Source: Desulfurivibrio alkaliphilus (GTDB lineage: Bacteria > Desulfobacterota > Desulfobulbia > Desulfobulbales > Desulfurivibrionaceae). From it: a stretch of 29,059 nucleotides of DNA. Shown here piece by piece: positions 18,123 through 25,949 of the stretch. A program made the position numbers and the translations under genes. The notes under the pieces were generated by a model. The model was not told where the DNA came from. It ran no database searches and was given only the letters and a program-made list of their open reading frames with translations. Numbering within the stretch: the first letter of the stretch is position 1; the number at the start of each line of letters is the position of its first letter. Location: contig DSDS01000009.1 of assembly GCA_011048585.1 (NCBI GenBank), forward strand, positions 1 through 29,059. The letters are read 5' to 3'.

Positions 18123-19902
18123 CATCTGGCTGCATCCAGCCCTGATCCTGATCATCGGTGCCTGCTTCGTCCCCTTTTTCCGGGGAGCCCTGCGGGTTCC
18201 CTTCCTGCTGGCCGTACCCCTCGCCGCCTTCGGCGCCGTCCTCTCCATGGGCCACGGCAGTTTCGGCGTGGTGCCCTTTGCCGACTGGCAACTGGTCTTC
18301 GGCCGGGTGGACGGCCTGAGCCTGATCTTTGCCTACATCATGAGCCTGATGTGCATCATCGGCACCCTCTACGCTCTTCATGTCCGCGACCCTTACCAGC
18401 ACATGGCCGCCTGGTTCTACGTGGCCGGCTCTCTGGGGGTGATCTTCGCCGGGGATTTTCTGGTCCTGTTTCTCTTCTGGGAGGTGATGGCCTTCGCCTC
18501 GGTCTTCCTGGTCTGGTTCCGGGGCCGGGCCCAGTCGCTGGCCACCGGCTACCGCTATCTGCTGGTCCATACCGCCGGCGGCCTGGCCCTGCTGGCCGGG
18601 ATCATCCTCCACTACCACGCCAGCGGCAGCCTGGCCTTCGAGTTGCTGACCGTCGGTGAACCCACCATGGCCACCTGGCTGATCCTGATCGGCTTTTTGC
18701 TCAACGCCGCCGCGGTGCCGATGCACTCCTGGCTGCCCGACGCCTACGGCGAGGCCTCGGTGGTCGGCGCGGTCTTCATGTGCGCCTTCACCACCAAGAC
18801 CGCGGTTTACGCCCTGGCCCGGGGTTTTGCCGGCCTGGAGATCCTGATCTACCTGGGGGTGATCATGGCGGTGGTGGGGGTGATCTACGCCATCCTGGAA
18901 AACGACGCCCGCCGGCTGCTGGCCTACAGTATCATCAGTCAGGTGGGCTATATGGTGGCGGCGGTGGGGATCGGCACCACCATCGCGATCAACGGGGCCT
19001 CGGCCCATGCCTTTGCCCATATCCTCTACAAGGGGTTGCTCTTCATGGGGGTGGGTTCGGTGCTGCACATGACCGGCCAGAGCAAGTTCACCGCCCTGGG
19101 GGGGCTCTACAAGAAGATGCCCCGCACCCTGATCTTCACCCTGGTGGGTTGCGCCTCGATCGCCGCCATGCCGCTCTTCTCGGGCTTTGTCAGCAAGTCG
19201 ATGATCATTGCCGCCGGCTTTGACGCCCACCTCTACGGGGCCACCTTCATCCTGCTGGCGGCCTCGGCCGGGACCTTCCTCTACAACGGGCTCAAGATGC
19301 CCTATCTGATCTGGTTCGGCGAGTCCCGCTGCAGCCAGGAGACCTGGGACAGGGCCGGCGATCCACCCTGGCACATGCAGTTGGCCATGGGGTTGGGGGC
19401 CTTCTTCTGCATCCTGGTGGGGGTTTACTATCCCTATCTCTACGCCATGCTCCCCTTTCCCGAAGCGGCGGCAGCCTTCCAGCCCTACAAGACCTACCAG
19501 CTGGCTGAAAGTCTCCAGCTCCTGGCCTTCACCGCCCTGGCCTTCTACTTTGTCCGCGGCCTGCTCAAACCCAAGCCCACCATCACCTTGGATCTGGACT
19601 GGTTCTATCGCAAGGTTGGGCGCGCCTTCCTCTGGCTGGCCCGTAAACCCCTCCAAGGTGCCGACGCGGCGGTTAACAACGCCTACAGCACTTGGGGGCT
19701 TAACCCCTTGATGACCATCTCCCGTTTCTGGTCGTGGTTTGACTGGCACGCCATCGACGGAGTGGTGGACGGCATCGCTCGGGGCGTGCGCGGAGTCGGC
19801 GATCAGGTCCGGCACATGCAGGCGGCCCGGTTGCAGGTCAATATTTTTTACACCGTATCCATCGTGGCAGTGCTGCTGATCCTTTACCTCTTCTCGAACT
19901 GA
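18112..19902 (+). CDS. NuoL/MrpD-type antiporter subunit with a NuoL-like C-terminal arm
   Basis: 596 residues. The 14-helix antiporter core has E124 (helix 5, FWEVMAF), K229 (helix 8, AFTTKTAVYAL) and K307 (helix 12, HAFAHILYKGLLF). The helix-7 position that is lysine in NuoL is asparagine here, N198 in GFLLNAAAVPMHSWLPDA. After helix 15 a region of about 100 residues starts LDLDWFYRKVGRAFLW and ends with a final helix after GVGDQVRHMQAARLQVNIFY. This resembles the lateral helix plus last helix of NuoL. The ATG at 18112 overlaps the small gene by 11 bases. It probably takes the distal NuoL position in the complex, although database names such as Na+/H+ antiporter subunit D also fit. Confidence 0.83.
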   Translation: MISNIWLHPALILIIGACFVPFFRGALRVPFLLAVPLAAFGAVLSMGHGSFGVVPFADWQLVFGRVDGLSLIFAYIMSLMCIIGTLYALHVRDPYQHMAAWFYVAGSLGVIFAGDFLVLFLFWEVMAFASVFLVWFRGRAQSLATGYRYLLVHTAGGLALLAGIILHYHASGSLAFELLTVGEPTMATWLILIGFLLNAAAVPMHSWLPDAYGEASVVGAVFMCAFTTKTAVYALARGFAGLEILIYLGVIMAVVGVIYAILENDARRLLAYSIISQVGYMVAAVGIGTTIAINGASAHAFAHILYKGLLFMGVGSVLHMTGQSKFTALGGLYKKMPRTLIFTLVGCASIAAMPLFSGFVSKSMIIAAGFDAHLYGATFILLAASAGTFLYNGLKMPYLIWFGESRCSQETWDRAGDPPWHMQLAMGLGAFFCILVGVYYPYLYAMLPFPEAAAAFQPYKTYQLAESLQLLAFTALAFYFVRGLLKPKPTITLDLDWFYRKVGRAFLWLARKPLQGADAAVNNAYSTWGLNPLMTISRFWSWFDWHAIDGVVDGIARGVRGVGDQVRHMQAARLQVNIFYTVSIVAVLLILYLFSN

Positions 19903-19918
19903 CCGAGGTTTTAGCCTT

Positions 19919-21442
19919 ATGGATTTTCTGCTTATAAATCAAGGGTTTCCATATCTGAGCACCCTGGTCTTTCTGCCGCTGCTCGGTGCGTTGCTGCTAC
20001 TGGCGATGCCGGGAGACAATGCCTGCCGCAGCTGGTCTCTGATCGTTACGGTTCTCACCGCGCTGATCTCTCTGCCGCTCTTTTTTCTCTTTGACAGCTC
20101 CACCCATCTCTACCAGTTCGGGGAGCATCGTTCCTGGATCACGGCCTGGAATATCAACTACACCCTGGGGGTGGACGGGATCAGCCTGCTGCTGGTGCTG
20201 ATGACTACCCTGATCATGCCGCTGTGCGTGCTGGGTTCCTGGCGCTATATCCAGAAGCGGGTCAAGGAATTCATGTTCTGCCTGCTGCTGATGGAGACCG
20301 CCATGCTGGGGGTTTTCATGGCCCTGGACATCGTGCTCTTCTACATTTTCTGGGAAGCGATGCTGATTCCCATGTACCTGCTGATCGCGGTTTGGGGCGG
20401 TCCGCGCAAGATGTACGCCTCAATCAAGTTTTTCCTTTACACCCTGGCCGGCTCGGTGATGCTGCTGGTGGCGATCATCGCCCTCTTCCTCACCTCCGAG
20501 CCCCAGACCTTCAGCATCCCCATGCTGATGGAGCAGGGTTTCTCCACCACCTTCCAGATCTGGGTTTTCCTGGCCTTCTTTCTGGCTTTTGCCATCAAGG
20601 TGCCGATGTTTCCCTTCCACACCTGGCTGCCTGCCGCCCACGTGGAAGCACCCACCGCCGGCAGTGTGATCCTGGCCTCGGTACTGCTCAAGATGGGAAC
20701 TTACGGTTTTCTGCGCTTCTGTCTGCCGATCACCCCGGAGGCCACCCTTATCTTTATGCCCTATATCCTGTGGCTGTCGATCATCGGCATCCTCTACGGG
20801 GGGTTCACCGCCCTGGCCCAGGAAGACATGAAAAAACTGATCGCCTATTCCAGCGTCGGGCATATGGGGTTTGTCACCCTGGGGATATTTGTGCTTAACA
20901 CCCAGGGTGTTGAAGGGGCGATTCTGCAGATGATCAACCACGGGATTACCACCGGCGCCCTCTTCTTCTGCGTGGGAATGCTCTACGAGCGGACCCATAG
21001 CCGGGAGCTGGCCCTGAACGCCGGGGTCGGCCGATTCATGCCGCTCTATGTGGTCTTTCTCGGCTTCTTCTCCCTCTCCTCGCTGGCTTTTCCCGGCACC
21101 AACAGCTTTGTCGGTGAACTGATGATCCTGGTCGGCGGATTTAACCACTCGATTCTGCTGGCCGCCTTTGCCATCCCCGGCGCGGTGCTGGCGGCGGCCT
21201 ATATGTTCCGCCTGCTGCAAAGGGTGATTTGGGGTGGCACCGATAATCCCAGCCATCATGGCCTTTTGGATATCAACGTTCGCGAGATCGCGGTCCTGGC
21301 TCCGTTGCTGCTCTTTGTTTTCTGGATCGGTCTCTCACCCGCACCCTTTCTGGAGGTGATGCAGGTCAGTGTTGCCCATCTGCTGGAACAGGTCGGGGCC
21401 GCCAACGGCGGCATGACTCTGAGCCAGTTACTGCTGCCTTAA
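19919..21442 (+). CDS. nuoM: Complex I subunit NuoM
   Basis: 507 residues and 14 membrane helices. The canonical NuoM residues are present: E146 (helix 5, FYIFWEAMLIPMYLL), K227 (helix 7, AFAIKVPMFPFHTWLPAAH), K258 (helix 8, ASVLLKMGTYG) and, characteristic of NuoM, a glutamate instead of lysine in helix 12 (CVGMLYERTHSRE). It forms one proton channel of the membrane arm. It lies 16 bases after the preceding antiporter gene and 27 bases before nuoN. Confidence 0.96.
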   Translation: MDFLLINQGFPYLSTLVFLPLLGALLLLAMPGDNACRSWSLIVTVLTALISLPLFFLFDSSTHLYQFGEHRSWITAWNINYTLGVDGISLLLVLMTTLIMPLCVLGSWRYIQKRVKEFMFCLLLMETAMLGVFMALDIVLFYIFWEAMLIPMYLLIAVWGGPRKMYASIKFFLYTLAGSVMLLVAIIALFLTSEPQTFSIPMLMEQGFSTTFQIWVFLAFFLAFAIKVPMFPFHTWLPAAHVEAPTAGSVILASVLLKMGTYGFLRFCLPITPEATLIFMPYILWLSIIGILYGGFTALAQEDMKKLIAYSSVGHMGFVTLGIFVLNTQGVEGAILQMINHGITTGALFFCVGMLYERTHSRELALNAGVGRFMPLYVVFLGFFSLSSLAFPGTNSFVGELMILVGGFNHSILLAAFAIPGAVLAAAYMFRLLQRVIWGGTDNPSHHGLLDINVREIAVLAPLLLFVFWIGLSPAPFLEVMQVSVAHLLEQVGAANGGMTLSQLLLP

Positions 21443-21469
21443 CCCCATGAAGCGAGAATAGGTCGATAA

Positions 21470-22891
21470 ATGAAGGTTCTTCTCTTTTTACCTGAACTTT
21501 TTATGCTCCTGGGCATCCTGGTGCTCTTCAACCTGAGCGTGGCCAGGGCCGATGGACGACAGGCACGAACCGCCGCCCTGATTTTCGCATTTGGCACGGT
21601 CCTGCTCAGTTTTTTCTGCTTGGGCCAAGAGGGGACAATCTTTTTTGCCGCCTATCAGGTCGATCTCTTTTCGCAAGTCATCAAACTGATTTTGTCCTTG
21701 GGCCTGAGCGCCGTCCTGATCATTGGCCGGAATCCCAAGGACATCGAGGACTCGATTCGGCCCGAGTATTACCTCTTCTTGTTGGGTTCGACCACCGGCC
21801 TGATGATGCTGATCAGCAGCGCCGAACTGCTGACCATGTTCATGGCCCTGGAACTCTCCTCCTTCTGCCTCTACCTGCTGGTGCCGATGCGTGATGACCG
21901 CCAGGGATTGCGTATTCAGATGGAAGCGGCGGTGAAATACGTAATTTTTGGGGTGGTAGCCAGCGGGGTAATGCTGTTCGGAATGAGCTATCTCTTTGCC
22001 ATGAGCGGCAGCACCCATTTCAGCGTAATGCTGCCCGCCCTGGTGGCAATGCTGGACAACCCGGCGGTCATGGTGGGGGTGGTGATGGTAATGGCTGGAT
22101 TTTTTTATAAACTTGCCATCTTCCCCTTCCACTTCTGGGTACCGGACGTTTACCAGGGGGCCTCCAACGAAACCACCACCTTCATCGCCTCGCTGCCCAA
22201 AATCGCGGCCGCGGCCATGCTGGTCAAGATCTCCACCCTGGCGACTCCTGGCAATAGCACCCTGGTCAGCCTGCTCACCGTCCTGGCCTTGCTCTCCATG
22301 TTCTACGGCAATCTCTCGGCCTTGGTGCAGAAGGATATCAAGCGGATGCTGGGCTTTTCCGGGATTGCTCACGCCGGCTTCATTCTGGTGGGCGTGCTCA
22401 CCTTTGGCGAGGCCGGTTATGCCGCCGCGCTTTACTACGCCACCGGTTACGTGGTGATGAGCCTGGCCTGCTTCCTGGTGATCTGTAATGTTTCCCGGGA
22501 CGGTGAGAACGTCAGGATCGATGATCTCAGCGGCCTGCATCAGAGGGCCCCGCTGCTGGCCCTGATCCTGGCGGTGGGAATGTTCGCCTTGGCCGGCATT
22601 CCCCCCTTTGTCGGTTTCATGGGCAAGTTTATGCTGCTGACCAACGCCTTGAGCCAGGGCTACCTGATGCTGGTAATCCTGGCGGCGATCAATACCGCCA
22701 TCGCCATCTACTACTACCTTTCGGTGGTTCGGGTGGCCTATACCACCGAGCCGGAAAGCCCGGCCGCTATCCAGCTCGATGGTTCCACCAAGATTCTGGG
22801 TATCGCCCTGATCCTGGTTATTATCGCCTTGGGCGTTATGCCCGGCCAGGCCTTGGATCTGGCCGCCACCGCGGTCCGCACTCTCCTTTAG
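21470..22891 (+). CDS. nuoN: Complex I subunit NuoN
   Basis: 473 residues and about 14 membrane helices. NuoN is the antiporter-like subunit closest to NuoK. The motif ALELSSFCLYLL carries the helix-5 glutamate, FFYKLAIFPFHFWVPDVYQGA the helix-7 lysine (positions about 217-237), and ASLPKIAAAAMLVK the next lysine pair. The helix-12 region (GYAAALYYATGYVVMSLACF) carries no lysine that I can see, where E. coli NuoN has one. It is the last gene of the operon. No clear terminator follows before the tRNA-Asn promoter. Confidence 0.95.
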   Translation: MKVLLFLPELFMLLGILVLFNLSVARADGRQARTAALIFAFGTVLLSFFCLGQEGTIFFAAYQVDLFSQVIKLILSLGLSAVLIIGRNPKDIEDSIRPEYYLFLLGSTTGLMMLISSAELLTMFMALELSSFCLYLLVPMRDDRQGLRIQMEAAVKYVIFGVVASGVMLFGMSYLFAMSGSTHFSVMLPALVAMLDNPAVMVGVVMVMAGFFYKLAIFPFHFWVPDVYQGASNETTTFIASLPKIAAAAMLVKISTLATPGNSTLVSLLTVLALLSMFYGNLSALVQKDIKRMLGFSGIAHAGFILVGVLTFGEAGYAAALYYATGYVVMSLACFLVICNVSRDGENVRIDDLSGLHQRAPLLALILAVGMFALAGIPPFVGFMGKFMLLTNALSQGYLMLVILAAINTAIAIYYYLSVVRVAYTTEPESPAAIQLDGSTKILGIALILVIIALGVMPGQALDLAATAVRTLL

Positions 22892-22939
22892 CCGCAGGGC
22901 TTCTGGCAGCACCAAAATAGAGTATCGGCGACAATATGG

Positions 22940-22968
22940 TTGACGGCAAAGCCCGACCTTGCTATATT
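22940..22968 (+). promoter_or_regulatory. Strong candidate promoter of tRNA-Asn
   Basis: TTGACG (22940-22945) and TATATT (22963-22968) are separated by exactly 17 bases and match the consensus at 5/6 positions each. The predicted start, near 22975, is about 9 bases before the mature tRNA. This is the best promoter in the window. Confidence 0.75.
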
Positions 22969-22983
22969 GCCGCCGTCTTACAT

Positions 22984-23059
22984 TCCCGGGTAGCTCAGCT
23001 GGTAGAGCAGGTGGCTGTTAACCACCCTGTCGGGGGTTCGAGTCCCTCCCCGGGAGCCA
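22984..23059 (+). tRNA. tRNA-Asn (anticodon GTT)
   Basis: 76 bases with encoded CCA. The acceptor arm TCCCGGG pairs perfectly with CCCGGGA, with G as the discriminator base. The anticodon stem GGTGG/CCACC encloses the loop CTGTTAA, giving GTT. The T arm has TTCGAGT in its loop and one G-U pair in its stem. It sits alone between its own promoter and a terminator. Confidence 0.97.
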
Positions 23060-23070
23060 AAGCGGCAGCA

Positions 23071-23104
23071 AAAGGTCCACGATCTATTTCGTGGGCCTTT
23101 TTTT
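23071..23104 (+). terminator. Rho-independent terminator after tRNA-Asn
   Basis: A 12-bp stem, AAAGGTCCACGA (23071-23082) with TCGTGGGCCTTT (23089-23100) and a single G-U pair, closes a six-base loop. It is followed by a T-run to 23104. The structure is strong and starts 11 bases after the tRNA CCA end. Confidence 0.9.
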
Positions 23105-23243
23105 ATGTTCTAAGCTGGAGCGCGTCCGCGGACGGTGTGGACTTTGCCTTGACGATTTGCCATTTTTACGGTCAACTAGCTCTCTTAGGCCACAGTGATT
23201 AAACTGGCAAGCGCCGACGAGAGATTAACCAGGGGAGAGCAAA

Positions 23244-23738
23244 ATGGAGAACAATGATTCCTCTTGGGGCTGGAGTGAAGAGCTGGGGGTTTCTCTGCTC
23301 AGCAAACTGAAAGAGGACCTTAAGCAGGCGGTTCGCAGCAAAGACGAGGACCGCAAAAACACCATTCGCCAAATCATCAGCGAGTTTCCCAAGTTGACGG
23401 TGCCGATAACTTTAGAGTCGGGCAAAAAGAGTACCCGGCTCAAGAAAGATGATGAAATCAGCGACGATGACATTCTGGGGGTAATCGGCGGCCTGGTGAA
23501 ATCGGAAAAAACCACTCTAGAGCTGCAGAACAGGGGGAGTTCTCCCTACCTGGAGATTCTCCACACCTACCTGCCCCGACCGGTCAATGAAGAGGAGATC
23601 AGATCCTGGGTCCGCGCTAACATCGATCTGCGCAGCTTCAAGAGCCCGATGCAGGCCATGGGACCGATCATGAAGCATTTCGGCAAGAAGGCTGACGGCA
23701 ACCTGGTGAAAAAGGTGCTGGCCTCCCTTACCCTTTAA
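23244..23738 (+). CDS. yqeY: GatB/YqeY-domain protein
   Basis: 164 residues. From about residue 18 to the end it matches the YqeY family: KLKEDLKQAVRSKD at the start, SPYLEILHTYLPRPVNEEEI in the middle and MGPIMKHFGKKADGNLVKKV at the end. The domain is shared with the tail of the GatB amidotransferase subunit and is thought to contact tRNA. The cellular role of free YqeY proteins is unclear. The usual family member is nearer 148 residues. The extra N-terminal 17 residues are polar with two tryptophans, and no alternative start fits the domain boundary. A GGGGAGAG ribosome site precedes the ATG. It lies downstream of tRNA-Asn but beyond that gene's terminator. Confidence 0.9.
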   Translation: MENNDSSWGWSEELGVSLLSKLKEDLKQAVRSKDEDRKNTIRQIISEFPKLTVPITLESGKKSTRLKKDDEISDDDILGVIGGLVKSEKTTLELQNRGSSPYLEILHTYLPRPVNEEEIRSWVRANIDLRSFKSPMQAMGPIMKHFGKKADGNLVKKVLASLTL

Positions 23739-23756
23739 CGGTCCTGTTGTTGCTTG

Positions 23757-24545
23757 ATGACCACCATTCCCTTAAGCCAGCTTCCCGTTTTGAGCGCCAG
23801 GGAGGGAATGGTCCGCCGTGGGTCGGCTGCCTGGACCCGGGCTTTTTTCGATCTCCTCTTCCCGCCACGCTGTCTGGGATGTCAGGCCCCCCTGCCCCAT
23901 TCGCTGCCACCCCTGTTCTGTGGCGACTGCATAGGGCAGATCCATCTACTTGCTTCACCGCTCTGTTCTCGATGCGGGCTGCCTCTGCCCGGCGGAACGG
24001 GGGCAGATCATCACTGCGGAACCTGTCTGCGCAAGCCCCCCCACTACCAAAAGGCCAGAGCGGCGGTTTTTTACGATCCACCCATGGCCAAGGCTATTCA
24101 GGCCTGGAAATATGGCGGCGATCTGGCCGGACTGGCCACCTTTGCCGCCCTGGCCCGCCATGCTCCAGCCGTTGCTCAACTGGCTGTATGTGACTATATT
24201 CTGCCGGTGCCTCTCCACCTGAGGCGCCTGCGGCAACGTGGCTTCAACCAGGCCCTGCTCCTGGCCCGGATTCTTTTCCCCTGGAACCAAAACAAGATCC
24301 GGACGGATCTGCTGCTCCGGCAGCGCTGGACCGAACCGCAGACCGGCATGGATGGGCGGCGGCGACGCCTGAATCTAAGGGGCGCGTTCACCCTCCCTCA
24401 ACCGGACAAAGTAAAAAACCGCCGAATTCTACTGGTTGATGACGTGTTCACCACCGGCAGCACCGTCAATGAATGCGCCCAGATGCTGGCCGCCGCCGGG
24501 GCTGCAACCATCGAAGTTCTGACCCTGGCCCGGGTAAGGGAGTAG
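23757..24545 (+). CDS. comF: ComF-family phosphoribosyltransferase-like protein
   Basis: 262 residues from the ATG at 23757. The N-terminal half carries four CXXC pairs (CLGC, CGDC, CSRC, CGTC), a zinc-ribbon arrangement. The C-terminal half is a phosphoribosyltransferase fold with the PRPP-binding motif ILLVDDVFTTGSTV near residue 226. ComF is needed for natural transformation in several bacteria, where it acts in the cytoplasm on incoming single-stranded DNA. The start is uncertain. A TTG directly precedes this ATG, and an ATG at 23808 has an AGGGAGG site and would still keep all the zinc-binding cysteines. The gene lies 18 bases after the YqeY gene. Confidence 0.9.
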   Translation: MTTIPLSQLPVLSAREGMVRRGSAAWTRAFFDLLFPPRCLGCQAPLPHSLPPLFCGDCIGQIHLLASPLCSRCGLPLPGGTGADHHCGTCLRKPPHYQKARAAVFYDPPMAKAIQAWKYGGDLAGLATFAALARHAPAVAQLAVCDYILPVPLHLRRLRQRGFNQALLLARILFPWNQNKIRTDLLLRQRWTEPQTGMDGRRRRLNLRGAFTLPQPDKVKNRRILLVDDVFTTGSTVNECAQMLAAAGAATIEVLTLARVRE

Positions 24546-24552
24546 GAGAAAA

Positions 24553-25665
24553 ATGAAAGTTAACGGAGATCACTACCGGACCATCTGGCCTGATCCCACC
24601 GATTCCCGGGTGATTCGAATAATCGATCAACGCCGGCTGCCCCATTGCCTGGCGGAAGTTGAGCTGCGGACGGTGGATGATTTCGCCCAGGCCATTAAGG
24701 AGATGTACGTGCGGGGGGCGGGGTTGATCGGAGCCACCGCCGCCTTCGGCATCTACAGCGCCACCCTGGCCGCCCCTGCTGCCAACCCCTGGCCCTTTAT
24801 TCAAAAGGCTGCGGCCACCCTGCTTGCCACCCGGCCCACGGCCGGCAACCTTGCCTGGGCGGTGGGCCGGCAGCTTAAAAACCTTGAGGGTCACGCCACC
24901 GTCCACGCCATGCGCCAAGCCAGCTTCTCCCTGGCCTGCGCCATCGCCGACGAGGACGCCGAGTTCTGCCGCCGGATCGGCGAACACGGCCTGGATCTGC
25001 TGCGAGAGATCAGCCGCCGCAAAGGGGGAGCGCCGCTAAATATTCTTACCCACTGCAATGCCGGCTGGCTGGCCTTTGTCGATTACGGTTCGGCAACCGC
25101 CCCAATCTACGCCGCCCACCGGGCTGGGATCCCGGTACATGTATGGGTGGACGAGACCCGCCCCTGGCTCCAGGGCGCCCGGCTTACCGCCTGGGAGTTG
25201 GCCGGCGAGGGCGTGCCCCACACCCTGATCAGCGACAACTCCGGCGGCCACCTGATGCAGCAGGGGGCGGTTGATCTGGTAATCGTCGGCACCGATCGGA
25301 CCACCCGCTGCGGCGACGTGGCCAACAAGATCGGGACCTATCTTAAGGCACTGGCAGCCTATGATAATAACGTGCCCTTCTACGTCGCCCTGCCCTCCTC
25401 CACCTTCGACTGGCAAATTTGCGACGGCTTGCGACAGATTCCCATTGAAGAACGGTCCGGCGATGAGTTACGCTATGCGCATGGTTTAACCGATGGCGGC
25501 CAGGAGGGCCGGGTGCTGATCTGCCCGGCCAATACTCCCACCTTAAACCACGGCTTTGATGTCACCCCGGCCCGTCTGATCACCGGCTTGATCAGCGAAC
25601 GTGGAATTATGCGGGCCGACGAGACCGACATCCTCAGACTTTACCCGGAGCATAAACCCCGATAA
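24553..25665 (+). CDS. mtnA: S-methyl-5-thioribose-1-phosphate isomerase
   Basis: 370 residues of the eIF2B-alpha-like isomerase family. MtnA converts methylthioribose-1-phosphate to methylthioribulose-1-phosphate in methylthioadenosine salvage. The catalytic cysteine C168 lies in LTHCNAGWLA, the ETRPWLQGARLTAWEL block follows, and the catalytic aspartate D248 is in VGTDRTTRCGDVANKIGTY. The common family form at that last site is GADRI..NGD, so this is a divergent branch. Other salvage genes are absent nearby. A GGAGAAAA site precedes the ATG, and the gene starts 7 bases after comF. Related enzymes acting on 5-deoxyribose-1-phosphate are an alternative. Confidence 0.88.
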   Translation: MKVNGDHYRTIWPDPTDSRVIRIIDQRRLPHCLAEVELRTVDDFAQAIKEMYVRGAGLIGATAAFGIYSATLAAPAANPWPFIQKAAATLLATRPTAGNLAWAVGRQLKNLEGHATVHAMRQASFSLACAIADEDAEFCRRIGEHGLDLLREISRRKGGAPLNILTHCNAGWLAFVDYGSATAPIYAAHRAGIPVHVWVDETRPWLQGARLTAWELAGEGVPHTLISDNSGGHLMQQGAVDLVIVGTDRTTRCGDVANKIGTYLKALAAYDNNVPFYVALPSSTFDWQICDGLRQIPIEERSGDELRYAHGLTDGGQEGRVLICPANTPTLNHGFDVTPARLITGLISERGIMRADETDILRLYPEHKPR

Positions 25666-25687
25666 ACCTTTTCTCGCGGAGGAGCAA

Positions 25688-25804
25688 ATGGCTGACCAAA
25701 CCCACCACCATCACGAACCGGAAGATCCCACGGTTTGCAGCAGAGTAGGCTATTTTTTTATCGCCGTGGTTGCCGCCCTTTTTTTGCTGGCTCTTTACAA
25801 CTAA
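25688..25804 (+). CDS. 38-residue His-rich single-helix membrane peptide
   Basis: A very short gene with a strong GGAGGAG (25678-25684) upstream of the ATG. The N-terminus is MADQTHHHHEPEDPTVCS, with four consecutive histidines and one cysteine. A single hydrophobic helix from about residue 20 to 37 follows and the protein ends LYN. The in-frame upstream codons lie within mtnA and are not part of it. The clean ribosome site and well-formed helix argue that it is real. The His/Cys/acidic head could bind a metal ion, which is only inference. No family is recognised. Confidence 0.65.
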   Translation: MADQTHHHHEPEDPTVCSRVGYFFIAVVAALFLLALYN

Positions 25805-25821
25805 CCGGTGGGTAGACGAAC

Positions 25822-25890
25822 CAATAAGTTCGGCAAATCCTGCTTGACCATGATCGCTGATAGCGGTTAGAGTAGGGTTCGGACTTATTG
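25822..25890. promoter_or_regulatory. Spaced inverted repeat around the outer-membrane gene promoter
   Basis: CAATAAGT (25822-25829) and its exact reverse complement ACTTATTG (25883-25890) flank the promoter with a 53-base space. The adjoining TTCGG on the inner side occurs in direct rather than inverted form. The arms are too short and too far apart for a strong hairpin, so paired protein sites or chance are the options. Confidence 0.3.
25844..25873 (+). promoter_or_regulatory. Candidate promoter of the outer-membrane protein gene
   Basis: TTGACC (25844-25849) and TAGAGT (25868-25873) are 18 bases apart, with 5/6 and 4/6 matches. A second -10-like TATAAA occurs at 25891-25896 but lacks a matching -35. 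Either would give a leader of 50-70 bases before the gene at 25950. Confidence 0.4.
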
Positions 25891-25949
25891 TATAAACTGC
25901 AACTGGGAGGCAAAAGCGGTTCCGATATATCGAGCGACCTGCTAAGGCC

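Noticed and set aside
16394..19815. Two long - strand frames (over 500 residues each) opposite the antiporter genes
   Set aside because: Both translate into histidine-, glycine- and glutamine-rich text typical of the antisense of membrane proteins.
23149..23177. TTGACG-based promoter upstream of the YqeY gene
   Set aside because: The -35 is good, but the hexamer 17 bases downstream (TCAACT) is a poor -10, so I could not support it as a promoter.
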